Origin: JAHEAO01 sp037968535
GTDB lineage: Bacteria > Pseudomonadota > Alphaproteobacteria > Rhodobacterales > Rhodobacteraceae
Direction: 5' to 3'
DNA: 57,684 bases
NCBI GenBank assembly: GCA_037968535.1
Contig: JBBKVT010000187.1
Span: 1 to 57,684, forward strand
Below the pieces are notes generated by a model. It made no database searches and was not told the DNA's origin. It saw nothing but the letters and a program-made list of their open reading frames with translations. The first letter of the stretch is position 1; every line of letters starts with the position of its first letter. The translations under genes and the position numbers were made by a program. Shown in pieces: positions 32,307 to 39,901 of this stretch.

Positions 32307-32343
32307 TTTGCAAAGGTAAATAGCGCCAGTGCAAACCTGCAAA
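32307..32343. promoter_or_regulatory. PccR/ScfR-type operator in front of its own gene
   Basis: TTTGCAAA (32307-32314) is followed by TGCAAA-CC-TGCAAA (32330-32343), ending 10 bases before the ATG of the regulator gene. The paired half-sites have the same 8-base period as those before pccB. Their position between the MFS stop and the start codon suggests autorepression. Confidence 0.65.
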
Positions 32344-32353
32344 GGCGGCTGAC

Positions 32354-33745
32354 ATGGCAACTCAGAAACTCTACGCCGGAACCAAGCTGCGCGAAACCCG
32401 CACCCGGATCGGCCTGACGCAGAAGGCGTTTGCCGAGAAGCTGGGCGTCAGCCTGCCCTATTTGAACCAGATGGAAAACAACAACCGCCCGGTTTCCACC
32501 GGCGTGGTGCTGGCGCTGGCGCAGGAATTCGGATTTGACGTGACCGAGCTTTCCACCGGCGATGCCGAGCGCATGGTCACCGACATGCGCGAGGCGCTTG
32601 CCGATCCGGTGTTTGCCGATGCAGCGCCACCCCTGGCCGATCTGCGGCTGGCCGCTGGCAATGCGCCAGCCTTTGCGCGGGCGTTTCTGGAATTGCACCG
32701 GGCTTACCGGCAAAACCACGAACGGCTGGCATCGCTGGACGAGGCTTTGGGGCGCGAAGACAGTGCCGTGCGACCCAGCCCCTGGGAAGAAGTTCGCGAT
32801 TTCTTCCACTATTGCGACAACTACATCGACGCGGTGGACCGCGCCGCGGAACGGTTTGCCAAGCTGAAGCCCGACCCTGCCGAAGCGGCGACGCTTGCGC
32901 TGGAACGACAGGGCATCAAGACGGTCGTCGTGGCGCAGGATGCGCTGCGCGATTTCGACAGCAGCGCGAGTCGGCTAAGCCTGTCGCGATCCTCTGCCAA
33001 TGCTACCCGACGGTTCCAGTTGCTGCATCAGGTCGCGCTTTTAACCCAGGACAGTCTGCTGGAGGCGACGCTGGACCTCGCCCGGTTTCACACTGCAGAA
33101 GCCCGCGCCATCGCCAAGATCGGGCTGGCGAATTATTTCGCCGGGGCAGCACTTTTGCCCTATCACGCGTTTCAGGCTGCGGCGGAAGAGACCCGGCACG
33201 ACCTGGAACGGCTGGCCGAGTTGTTCGGCGCCTCGATCGAGCAGGTCGCGCACCGGCTATCGACGCTGCAACGACCCGGCGCAAAGGGCATTCCGTTCTA
33301 TTTCGTTCGCGTCGATCAGGCCGGGACCATCACCAAGCGACATTCCGCGACGCGGCTGCAATTTGCCCGCTTCGGTGGTGCCTGTCCACTTTGGAACGTG
33401 CATCAGGCATTCGAGGTGCCGGGGCGGTTCCTGCGACAACTTGCCGAAACCCCCGACGGCGTGCGTTATTTCTGTCTGGCACGGGATGTCTCGAAACCCG
33501 GCGGCTCGTTCCACGCCCCGGTGCGCCGGTTCGCCATTGGCCTTGGCTGCGAAGTGCAGCATGCGGCACGTCTGGTCTATGCCGACGAAATGGACGTGAC
33601 CAAACCCAAGGCGTTCGAGCCGATTGGCATTTCCTGCCGGATCTGCGAACGCCGCGACTGTCACCAGCGATCGGTGCCGCCGCTTGAAAGCCGGCTGACG
33701 GTCTATCCCGACCGCCGCGGCGTCCTGCCTTATACGATCAACTGA
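32354..33745 (+). CDS. pccR: Short-chain fatty acyl-CoA regulator (ScfR family, PccR-like)
   Basis: A 463-residue regulator. Residues about 8-65 form an XRE-type helix-turn-helix (LRETRTRIGLTQKAFAEKLG, SLPYLNQMENN). The middle is an IrrE/ImmA-related domain without a visible HExxH. The C-terminal ScfR domain carries RKxx-like Cys residues, GISCRICERRDCHQR, and ends LTVYPDRRGVLPYTIN. In Rhodobacter sphaeroides, PccR of this family senses a propionyl-CoA-related signal and regulates pccB and itself. Here pccB is 1.5 kb away and both promoters hold the same half-sites, so the assignment as PccR is well supported, though a relative such as MccR or RamB cannot be excluded without a tree. Confidence 0.9.
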   Translation: MATQKLYAGTKLRETRTRIGLTQKAFAEKLGVSLPYLNQMENNNRPVSTGVVLALAQEFGFDVTELSTGDAERMVTDMREALADPVFADAAPPLADLRLAAGNAPAFARAFLELHRAYRQNHERLASLDEALGREDSAVRPSPWEEVRDFFHYCDNYIDAVDRAAERFAKLKPDPAEAATLALERQGIKTVVVAQDALRDFDSSASRLSLSRSSANATRRFQLLHQVALLTQDSLLEATLDLARFHTAEARAIAKIGLANYFAGAALLPYHAFQAAAEETRHDLERLAELFGASIEQVAHRLSTLQRPGAKGIPFYFVRVDQAGTITKRHSATRLQFARFGGACPLWNVHQAFEVPGRFLRQLAETPDGVRYFCLARDVSKPGGSFHAPVRRFAIGLGCEVQHAARLVYADEMDVTKPKAFEPIGISCRICERRDCHQRSVPPLESRLTVYPDRRGVLPYTIN

Positions 33746-33806
33746 GTGCGTCGGCGCGGCCGGTTCTCGCGACCGCGGTTTGGCCCCGGACGCGACGGCC
33801 GCCCCG

Positions 33807-34052
33807 TCACGCCGCCGGTTGCGACAGGATTTTCCAGATCTGATCCTTGAGCACCAAGCGCTGTTTGCGCAACTGATCCTCGTGCAGATCATCGGTCGGC
33901 TCAATATTGGTTTCGGCGCGATGCACGGCGCGGTTCACCTCGTGATATTCGTCTACCAGCTTTGCGAAATGCGGATCGGACTTCTTCAACGCATGAATCC
34001 GCTCGGCCTTGTCGGGAAATTCTTCTGCAAGCTCGTGGGGTGTGTGGCTCAT
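33807..34052 (-). CDS. DUF465 / YdcH-family small protein
   Basis: An 81-residue highly charged, helical protein: MSHTPHELAEEFPDKAERIH, then DPHFAKLVDEYHEVNRAVHR and LRKQRLVLKDQIWKIL. This is the usual DUF465 coiled-coil hairpin, present in most alphaproteobacteria and of unknown function. A CGGAGGACCAG ribosome site precedes the ATG. It converges with the pccR-like gene over a 61-base gap that shows no terminator. Confidence 0.9.
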   Translation of the reverse strand: MSHTPHELAEEFPDKAERIHALKKSDPHFAKLVDEYHEVNRAVHRAETNIEPTDDLHEDQLRKQRLVLKDQIWKILSQPAA

Positions 34053-34143
34053 CTGGTCCTCCGTTGGATTGTTCGGGGGTCAGCCTAACGCCGGATCAGA
34101 CGCGCCACTTTGATCCGGGTCAACAAAAGCTGTTTGGGCGAAA

Positions 34144-34777
34144 TTACTGTTTGGCCCTGCGCCAACCTGCGGCGATCGCTTCAGCTTCCGAACAGAACCA
34201 ACGCTCGCCGCGTGACGGACTGATCCGGGTGTCGTCGTAGAACTTTTGTCCCGGCAGGTGATAGATCTGGCCCGACCCCGAGATGTTGCCCTTGATCGCG
34301 CAATCGCCCTGCGCCACCTGCGGGGCTGCCTGCTTCGACGCGCGATAGGCGGAAGGATCTTCCAGCGTTCCGGCCCAGATGCCCCGGCTGGTGATCGACG
34401 CCTGCTTTTCCGCATCGAGATAATCCAGCGAATACTTGCGAAACGCGGTGGCGACGCCGCTCGCCTACCCCGGTAAAGCAGCGCGCGACGGTGCGACCGT
34501 AGCGGTCTTTCTCAAGTGCCGTGCACCGCGCCGAGCCGCCGTCGTGAAGCGCCTTGGCCTGATCCGCCGCCCAGCGACCGCAAGCCCAGGTCGCACCGTC
34601 GGCGCGTTGGCATTGCTGGTCCAGTTCGGGTGCGTCGATGCCGAACAGTCGGATCTTCACCTGGCCCAACATCAAGGTATCGGCATCAATGAACCGCATT
34701 TGGCCAGAAATCTCCTGCGCCCCTGCTGGTACTGCGGCGAGCCCGACGAGGACAATCAGTGAACAAATCCTTAACAT
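34144..34777 (-). pseudogene. Thermonuclease-family protein with sunset domain, frameshifted
   Basis: The gene begins with a signal peptide (MLRICSLIVLVGLAAVPAGA) and an SNase-like core (DADTLMLGQVKIRLFGIDAP, DRYGRTVARCF) in one frame. After VGE near 34459 the frame is lost; another frame resumes GVATAFRKYSLDYLDAEKQA and runs through GNISGSGQIYHLPGQKFYDD to GERWFCSEAEAIAAGWRRAK and a TAA at 34144-34146. That end is the 'sunset' domain often fused to secreted SNases. Compared with relatives, some 12 residues after CF-TGVG also seem missing. A short out-of-frame deletion would explain both, making this a probable pseudogene rather than a single miscalled base. Confidence 0.85.
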
Positions 34778-34957
34778 GGCTTCGGTATCGTCGAGGTTGC
34801 GGCCGGTTTCAAGCCCGTCGCCATTTCGGCGTCGAGCGGTTAGGGTACAGCAGATATGATCCGGAATCGCCCGTGTCGTCCGCTATTCCGGCTGGACATG
34901 CGGGCGGTCTTGTATTTTTATTGACTGATCAATCAAGAAAAACAGGGAGCCTGCTCA
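34778..34957. other. 180-base intergenic region before choX
   Basis: No gene is visible. It should hold the divergent promoters of the thermonuclease gene and choX. The choX-proximal end is AT-rich (TATTTTTATTGACTGATC) and includes the inverted repeat listed separately. Confidence 0.55.
34921..34936. promoter_or_regulatory. BetI-like (TetR-type) operator upstream of choX
   Basis: TTGACTGATCAATCAA is a near-perfect 16-base palindrome (one mismatched pair) ending 21 bases before the choX ATG. It resembles the TTGATTGA-type operators of BetI, the choline-responsive TetR repressor that controls choline genes in many proteobacteria. No betI gene is in the window. Confidence 0.45.
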
Positions 34958-35884
34958 ATGAAACTCAAATCCACCCTTTCGGCCCTGGCGCTTTTGGCTT
35001 TTGCCACACCCGCGCTGGCCGATTGCGAAACCGTGGTATTCTCAGATGTCGGCTGGACCGACATCACCGCGACCACTGCGGCGACGACTGTACTGCTGGA
35101 TGCACTGGGCTACGGCACAGACATCAAGGTTCTGTCAGTGCCGGTGACCTATGCCGCGCTGGCCGAGGGCGACATCGATGTGTTCCTTGGCAACTGGATG
35201 CCCACGATGGAGGCCGACATTGCCGCTTACCGCGATGCGGGAACGGTGGATACGGTGCGCGCAAACCTGGAAGGTGCGAAATACACGCTGGCCGTCAACA
35301 AGGCCGCCGCCGACCTGGGGATCAAGAATTTCGCCGACATCGCAACACACAAGGACGCGCTGGAAGGCAAGATCTACGGCATCGAGCCGGGCAATGACGG
35401 CAACCGCCTGATCATCAACATGATCGCCGACGACGCCTTCGGGCTGAAGGGTTTCGATGTGGTGGAAAGCTCTGAACAGGGGATGCTGGCACAGGTGGCC
35501 AAGGCTGATCGCGGCGGTGAACCGGTGGTGTTCCTGGGCTGGGAACCGCATCCGATGAATGCCAATTTCGAGCTGACCTATCTGGAAGGCGGCGATGACT
35601 GGTTCGGCCCCAACCTGGGTGGCGCCACGGTCTACACCAACACGTCGGCGGGGTTCTCGGACAGCTGCCCGAACGTCGGCAAACTGCTGAACAATCTCGA
35701 TTTCAGCCTGGCGATGGAAAACGAGATCATGGCCGGCATCCTCGATGGCGGCAAGAAACCCGAAGTCGCTGCGAAAGAATGGCTTGCGGCCAATCCCGGC
35801 GTGCTGGACGGTTGGCTGGCGGGTGTGACCACCAAGGATGGTGGCGACGCGATGGCGGCGGCCAAATCGTCGCTTGGAATGTGA
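34958..35884 (+). CDS. choX: Choline ABC transporter, periplasmic substrate-binding protein
   Basis: A 308-residue binding protein. A Sec signal (MKLKSTLSALALLAFATPALA) is followed by DCETVVFSDVGWTDITATTA, the ChoX N-terminus. Aromatic-box residues that cage the quaternary ammonium are suggested in DVFLGNWMPTM, IYGIEPGNDGNR and FLGWEPHPMN. It is closer to ChoX than to ProX because it lacks the ProX-specific loops. It feeds choline to ChoWV. A hairpin in the 70-base gap to choW probably keeps choX mRNA abundant. Confidence 0.93.
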   Translation: MKLKSTLSALALLAFATPALADCETVVFSDVGWTDITATTAATTVLLDALGYGTDIKVLSVPVTYAALAEGDIDVFLGNWMPTMEADIAAYRDAGTVDTVRANLEGAKYTLAVNKAAADLGIKNFADIATHKDALEGKIYGIEPGNDGNRLIINMIADDAFGLKGFDVVESSEQGMLAQVAKADRGGEPVVFLGWEPHPMNANFELTYLEGGDDWFGPNLGGATVYTNTSAGFSDSCPNVGKLLNNLDFSLAMENEIMAGILDGGKKPEVAAKEWLAANPGVLDGWLAGVTTKDGGDAMAAAKSSLGM

Positions 35885-35900
35885 CCTTTCGCAAGGTTAA

Positions 35901-35926
35901 CCCCCTGGCCGCTGTGCGGCCGGGGG
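35901..35926 (+). terminator. Intercistronic stem-loop between choX and choW
   Basis: CCCCCTGGCCGC and GCGGCCGGGGG pair around a TGT loop (11 GC pairs with one bulged T). There is no T-run, and choW begins 29 bases later, so it is more likely a 3'-stability or partial-attenuation element after the binding-protein gene than a full terminator. Such hairpins are common after periplasmic binding-protein genes. Confidence 0.6.
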
Positions 35927-35954
35927 CACTGTTCGGGCATTGCAAGGGGACGAT

Positions 35955-36791
35955 GTGAGCTGGCTGACTGATTCCAAGATCCCTGTCGGGCGAACGGCCA
36001 AGCAGGCGTTCGACTGGTTGCAGGACAATGCGGCCTGGTTCTTCGACCGGCTGTCGGATCTGATGGAGGATCGGCTGCTGGCCGGCATCCTTTGGCTGCT
36101 GCAAGCCCCGCCCGCCTTCGTCATCATCGCGATCTTTGTGGCCCTGACCTGGTTGATCCAGCGCAGTTGGAAAGCCTGCGTGATCGTGATTTTGGGGTTT
36201 CTGTTCATCCTGAACCAGGGTTATTGGGAAGAAACCACCGAAAGCCTGACACTGGTCCTGTCGTCCTGCATCGTCTGCATGGGGCTCGGCGTTCCGATCG
36301 GCATCGCGGCGGCGCACCGGCCAAAGTTGTACCGGGCGATGCGCCCGGTGCTTGACCTGATGCAGACGCTGCCGACATTCGTCTATCTGATCCCGACGGT
36401 GATCCTGTTCGGCATCGGCGTGTCCGCCGGGCTGATCGCGACGATCATCTTCGTGATCCCGGCGGCAATCCGTCTGACGCAACTGGGTGTCTCACAAACG
36501 CCGAAACCGCTTCTAGAAGCCGCGCAGGCGTTCGGTGCGACGCCGCGTCAGGTTCTGTGGAAGGTCGAATTGCCCGCCGCATTCCCGCAGATCATGACCG
36601 GCCTCAACCAGACGATCATGTTGTCGCTGTCGATGGTGGTCATCGCCGGCCTCGTAGGGGCGGCAGGGCTGGGCATTCCGGTGGTCCGGGCGCTCAATTC
36701 AGTAAACGCCGCGCTGGGGTTTGAATCGGGTCTGGTGATCGTCGTCGTGGCAATCGTTCTGGACACCATGCTGCGGGTTGACCGCGAATGA
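35955..36791 (+). CDS. choW: Choline ABC transporter, permease
   Basis: A 278-residue ProW/OpuAB-type permease. The start is the GTG at 35955 (VSWLTDSKIPVGRTAKQAFD) with AAGGGG in front; an in-frame TTG at 35940 is less likely. Six to seven helices follow, with the binding-protein-dependent permease motif EAAQAFGATPRQVLWKVELP that contacts ChoV. LPTFVYLIPTVILFGIG and SMVVIAGLVGAAGLGIPVV are family hallmarks. Its stop overlaps the choV start (ATGA). Confidence 0.93.
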   Translation: MSWLTDSKIPVGRTAKQAFDWLQDNAAWFFDRLSDLMEDRLLAGILWLLQAPPAFVIIAIFVALTWLIQRSWKACVIVILGFLFILNQGYWEETTESLTLVLSSCIVCMGLGVPIGIAAAHRPKLYRAMRPVLDLMQTLPTFVYLIPTVILFGIGVSAGLIATIIFVIPAAIRLTQLGVSQTPKPLLEAAQAFGATPRQVLWKVELPAAFPQIMTGLNQTIMLSLSMVVIAGLVGAAGLGIPVVRALNSVNAALGFESGLVIVVVAIVLDTMLRVDRE

Positions 36792-37813
36792 ACGCCGTTG
36801 AATTTGATAATGTTTCCATCGTCTTCGGCGACGAGCCTGAAGCGGCGCTGCCGTTGATGGACGAAGGCAAAAGCCGTGCCGAGATCCAATCCGGTACTGG
36901 GCAGGTGCTGGGCGTGCACGATTGCACGCTTGAAGTGGGCGACGGCGAGATCCTGGTGCTCATGGGGCTGTCGGGATCCGGCAAATCGACGCTTCTGCGC
37001 GCGGTCAACGGGTTGAACCCGGTCGCGCGGGGCGAGGTGCGGGTGAAGGCGGGCGGCGAAATGACCTCGGTCACCCATGCCGACAAGGCGACGTTGCGCA
37101 AACTGCGCCTCGGTCATATCGCGATGGTGTTCCAGCAATTCGGGCTGTTGCCGTGGCGATCGGTGGCCGAGAATGTCGGGCTTGGCCTTGAACTGGGCGG
37201 CATGCCGAAGGCCGAACGCGCCGCGAAAGTGACCGAACAACTGGCGCTGGTCGGCCTCTCGGACTGGGCTGACCGCAAGGTCGGCGAGTTGTCGGGCGGC
37301 ATGCAGCAAAGGGTCGGTCTGGCCCGCGCCTTTGCGACCGACGCGCCGATCTTGCTGATGGACGAGCCGTTCTCGGCGCTCGACCCGTTGATCCGGGCGC
37401 GGTTGCAGGACGAGTTGCTGGACCTGCAGCAGAAGCTGAAGCGCACCATTGTCTTTGTCAGCCACGATCTGGACGAGGCCTTCAAGCTGGGCAACCGTAT
37501 TGCGATCATGGAAGGCGGGCGGATCGTGCAATGCGGCACCCCGCGCGACATCTTCACCAACCCGGCGAACGAGTATGTCGCCGATTTCGTCGCACATATG
37601 AACCCGCTTGGCGTGCTCTGCGCGCGCGACGTGATGGAACCGGCGACCGCGACGCCGAAGCAGACGGTCGGACCTGATGAGCTGATCCAGTCGGTGATGG
37701 AACGGGTCCATGCGACAGGCAATCCGGTCGGCGTGGTCGAAAACGGCAAGCTGTTGGGTCAGATCACCAAGGATACGGTTCTTGCCAAGCTTCTGGATCC
37801 GCGCGGCGGATGA
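36788..37813 (+). CDS. choV: Choline ABC transporter, ATP-binding protein
   Basis: A 341-residue ATPase of the ProV/ChoV type. It has the extra N-terminal segment typical of quaternary-amine importers before Walker A (GLSGSGKSTLLRAVNGL). FQQFGLLPWRSVAENV is the Q-loop, followed by signature LSGGMQQRVGLARAF, Walker B ILLMDEPFSALDPL and switch His VSHDLDEAFKLG. The last 70 residues are CBS-like (LIQSVMERVHATGNPVGVVE), as in osmosensing OpuA/ProV. It is the last gene of choXWV. Confidence 0.95.
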   Translation: MNAVEFDNVSIVFGDEPEAALPLMDEGKSRAEIQSGTGQVLGVHDCTLEVGDGEILVLMGLSGSGKSTLLRAVNGLNPVARGEVRVKAGGEMTSVTHADKATLRKLRLGHIAMVFQQFGLLPWRSVAENVGLGLELGGMPKAERAAKVTEQLALVGLSDWADRKVGELSGGMQQRVGLARAFATDAPILLMDEPFSALDPLIRARLQDELLDLQQKLKRTIVFVSHDLDEAFKLGNRIAIMEGGRIVQCGTPRDIFTNPANEYVADFVAHMNPLGVLCARDVMEPATATPKQTVGPDELIQSVMERVHATGNPVGVVENGKLLGQITKDTVLAKLLDPRGG

Positions 37814-37895
37814 GGCGGAAGATGCCTGTTTTCTCCGCTTCGAATGCGCAATTTTCCTAACAAAATCAAAACGTTGCGTGCGGCGAAAGTTTTTC

Positions 37896-37917
37896 CGCGA
37901 AATCGGTGGTTTTCGCG
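37896..37917. terminator. Possible hairpin between convergent choV and DMT gene
   Basis: CGCGAAA and TTTCGCG pair around an 8-base loop, with short T- and A-rich flanks (TTTTTCC before). It lies midway in the 171-base convergent gap and could serve either strand weakly. The gap holds no copy of the convergent-end repeat. Confidence 0.35.
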
Positions 37918-37984
37918 ATGAATGCCAACGACTTGGCTGGAAATGTTTCGCGCGCAAAACACCTCGGCTCGCCGCCAGTATGGC

Positions 37985-38887
37985 TTACAGCTTGGCCGCG
38001 TTGACCGGCGGCGTGATCGTGCGACGCCGCAACCGCGTCTCTCGCAGCGTGATGTAGCTGATCGCGGCAATGATCATGCCACCGCCCAGCAGAACGTAAG
38101 GGTCCACGCCTTCGCCAAAGACAAACGCGCCCAGCAGCGTGGCCCAGACCAATTGCAGGAACGTGACGGGTTGGGTCACGGTCAGCGGGGCGGCGGCGAA
38201 CGCGCGGGTCATGAAATAATGGCCAAGCGTCGCCAGCGCCGCGACCAGAGCCAGCCAGCCAAGCTGCACCATGCTCGGATGCACCCAGGCGGCAAAGGCG
38301 AAAGGCGCCAGGCCGATCGTCACGAGCAACGACAGCATCGCGACGATGGCACCGGCAGGTGCGATGCCTGACAGTTTCTTGGCGAAAAGGTAAGAAATGC
38401 CAAAGCTCGCCGCAGCACCGAGTTGGGCAATATGCCCGGGCTCTATGACCCGAAGACCCGGCCGCAGGACAACCAGTGCGCCTGCCAGCGCCACCGCGAT
38501 GGCAAGTATGCGGCGCAGGGCGAGCGCCTCGCCAAAGATCAGTGCAGCGCCGATGGTCACGACGATCGGGTTGAGATAGCCGATCGCGGTAACCTCGGCG
38601 ACGGGAATGCGGGCCATCGCGAAGAACCACAGGGTCACCGCCAGGCAGTGAAGCGCGCCGCGCCAGAGAAACAGCGGGACTGTGCCCTTTGGAAATCCCG
38701 CCCGCAGCGCCGGGATAAGCGCGGGCATCAGGATCAACAGGCCGAAGGCAAAACGGATGAAGGCGTTTTGCACCGCCGGCAGATCGGTGCCGAGATAGCG
38801 CACAATGCCGGTGACACCGACAAAGCTGAGCCCGCTGGCGAACATCCAGAATATGCCGGCAAGCGGACGGTCGGCGGCGTTTATCAT
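37985..38887 (-). CDS. DMT-superfamily (EamA) transporter
   Basis: A roughly 300-residue, ten-helix drug/metabolite transporter made of two EamA repeats. The first repeat begins AGIFWMFASGLSFVGVTGIV and the second around AQLGAAASFGISYLFAKKLS. I place the start at the ATG at 38887 (MINAADRPLAGIF); a GTG at 38920 would add 11 residues. Substrates of this family range from amino acids to S-adenosylmethionine; none can be chosen here. It lies 143 bases downstream of yebC, with short palindromic repeats between. Confidence 0.88.
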   Translation of the reverse strand: MINAADRPLAGIFWMFASGLSFVGVTGIVRYLGTDLPAVQNAFIRFAFGLLILMPALIPALRAGFPKGTVPLFLWRGALHCLAVTLWFFAMARIPVAEVTAIGYLNPIVVTIGAALIFGEALALRRILAIAVALAGALVVLRPGLRVIEPGHIAQLGAAASFGISYLFAKKLSGIAPAGAIVAMLSLLVTIGLAPFAFAAWVHPSMVQLGWLALVAALATLGHYFMTRAFAAAPLTVTQPVTFLQLVWATLLGAFVFGEGVDPYVLLGGGMIIAAISYITLRETRLRRRTITPPVNAAKL

Positions 38888-38961
38888 GCGGGCAGATGAC
38901 CTGATCGATGCGGCAGGCACAAGGGGGGAAGCTCGGCCCGGAGCAACTCTGCCGATCGCAA

Positions 38962-39020
38962 CGCCGGACTTGATCCCGCGTCGCGACCGACAGGCCAGAA
39001 TCCCCGGATCAGGTCCGGGG
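38962..39020. repeat. Two short CCGGAC-GATCC palindromic units
   Basis: CGCCGGACTTGATCCCGCG (38961-38979) and CCCCGGATCAGGTCCGGGG (39002-39020) are closely related palindromes in opposite orientation, lying between yebC and the DMT gene. The second has a perfect 7-base stem with a 5-base loop and could end yebC transcription. Related units occur at 18643 and 52074. Confidence 0.6.
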
Positions 39021-39030
39021 CTGCGTTGCG

Positions 39031-39771
39031 CTAAAGCTGGGCCGCGACATCTTCCGGAACGTCGATGTTAGCAGTCACGTTCTGCACGTCGTCGTCGTCT
39101 TCCAGCGCCTCGATCAGCTTCATCACCTTCTGCGCGGTTTCCAGATCGACCTCGGTCGAGGTTTGCGGCTTCCAGATCAACTTGGTGGTCTCGGATTCGC
39201 CCAACTGCGCTTCAAGCGAGGTCGCGACGTCGTTAAGGTCGGTATCGGCGCAGTAGATCCAGTGACCTTCGTCTTCGCTTTCGACATCCTCGGCCCCGGC
39301 CTCGATCGCGGCCATCATCACGGTGTCAGCGTCGCCGACGGAGGCAGGATACATGATCTCGCCCTTGCGCTCGAACATGAAGGACACCGATCCGGTTTCG
39401 CCAAGATTGCCGCCGTATTTGGTGAAGGTCGAGCGCACGTTCGAGGCGGTGCGGTTGCGGTTGTCGGTCATCGCCTCGACGATGACGGCGATGCCATTGG
39501 GCGCGTAGCCCTCGTAGCGGATCTCGTCATAGTTCTCGGCGTCGCCGCCCTGCGATTTCTTGATCGCGCGGTCGATCACATCCTTGGGGACCGACACCGA
39601 CTTGGCCTCTTTCACTGCAAGCCGAAGGCGCGGGTTCTTGTCGGGATCAGGTTCGCCCATTTTTGCGGCGACTGTGATTTCCTTGGACAGCTTGGAAAAC
39701 AGCTTGGCCCTGATCTTGTCCTGCCGGCCCTTGCGGTGCTGGATGTTCGCCCATTTTGAATGGCCTGCCAT
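39031..39771 (-). CDS. yebC: YebC/PmpR-family DNA-binding regulator (TACO1-like)
   Basis: A 246-residue protein with the invariant N-terminus MAGHSKWANIQHRKGRQDKI. Other hallmarks are ARLFSKLSKEITVAAKMG-like (here AKLFSKLSKEITVAAKMGEP), RYEGYAPNGIAVIVEAMTDN and NLGETGSVSFMFERKG. Family members either regulate transcription or aid ribosomes on polyproline stretches. Here it is not next to ruvC as in many bacteria. Palindromic units follow its stop codon. Confidence 0.96.
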   Translation of the reverse strand: MAGHSKWANIQHRKGRQDKIRAKLFSKLSKEITVAAKMGEPDPDKNPRLRLAVKEAKSVSVPKDVIDRAIKKSQGGDAENYDEIRYEGYAPNGIAVIVEAMTDNRNRTASNVRSTFTKYGGNLGETGSVSFMFERKGEIMYPASVGDADTVMMAAIEAGAEDVESEDEGHWIYCADTDLNDVATSLEAQLGESETTKLIWKPQTSTEVDLETAQKVMKLIEALEDDDDVQNVTANIDVPEDVAAQL

Positions 39772-39901
39772 AGCCCTGTTCCTATCGGTGATTTCGGCTT
39801 TGGGCCTCTATATGTCACCACTCGCCCCGCCTGCAAGCCCGCTGGGACGTTGCAATCGGCGCGGCAATCCGGTTGGCTGCTGCAAAACCGCGGAGCCGCC
39901 C

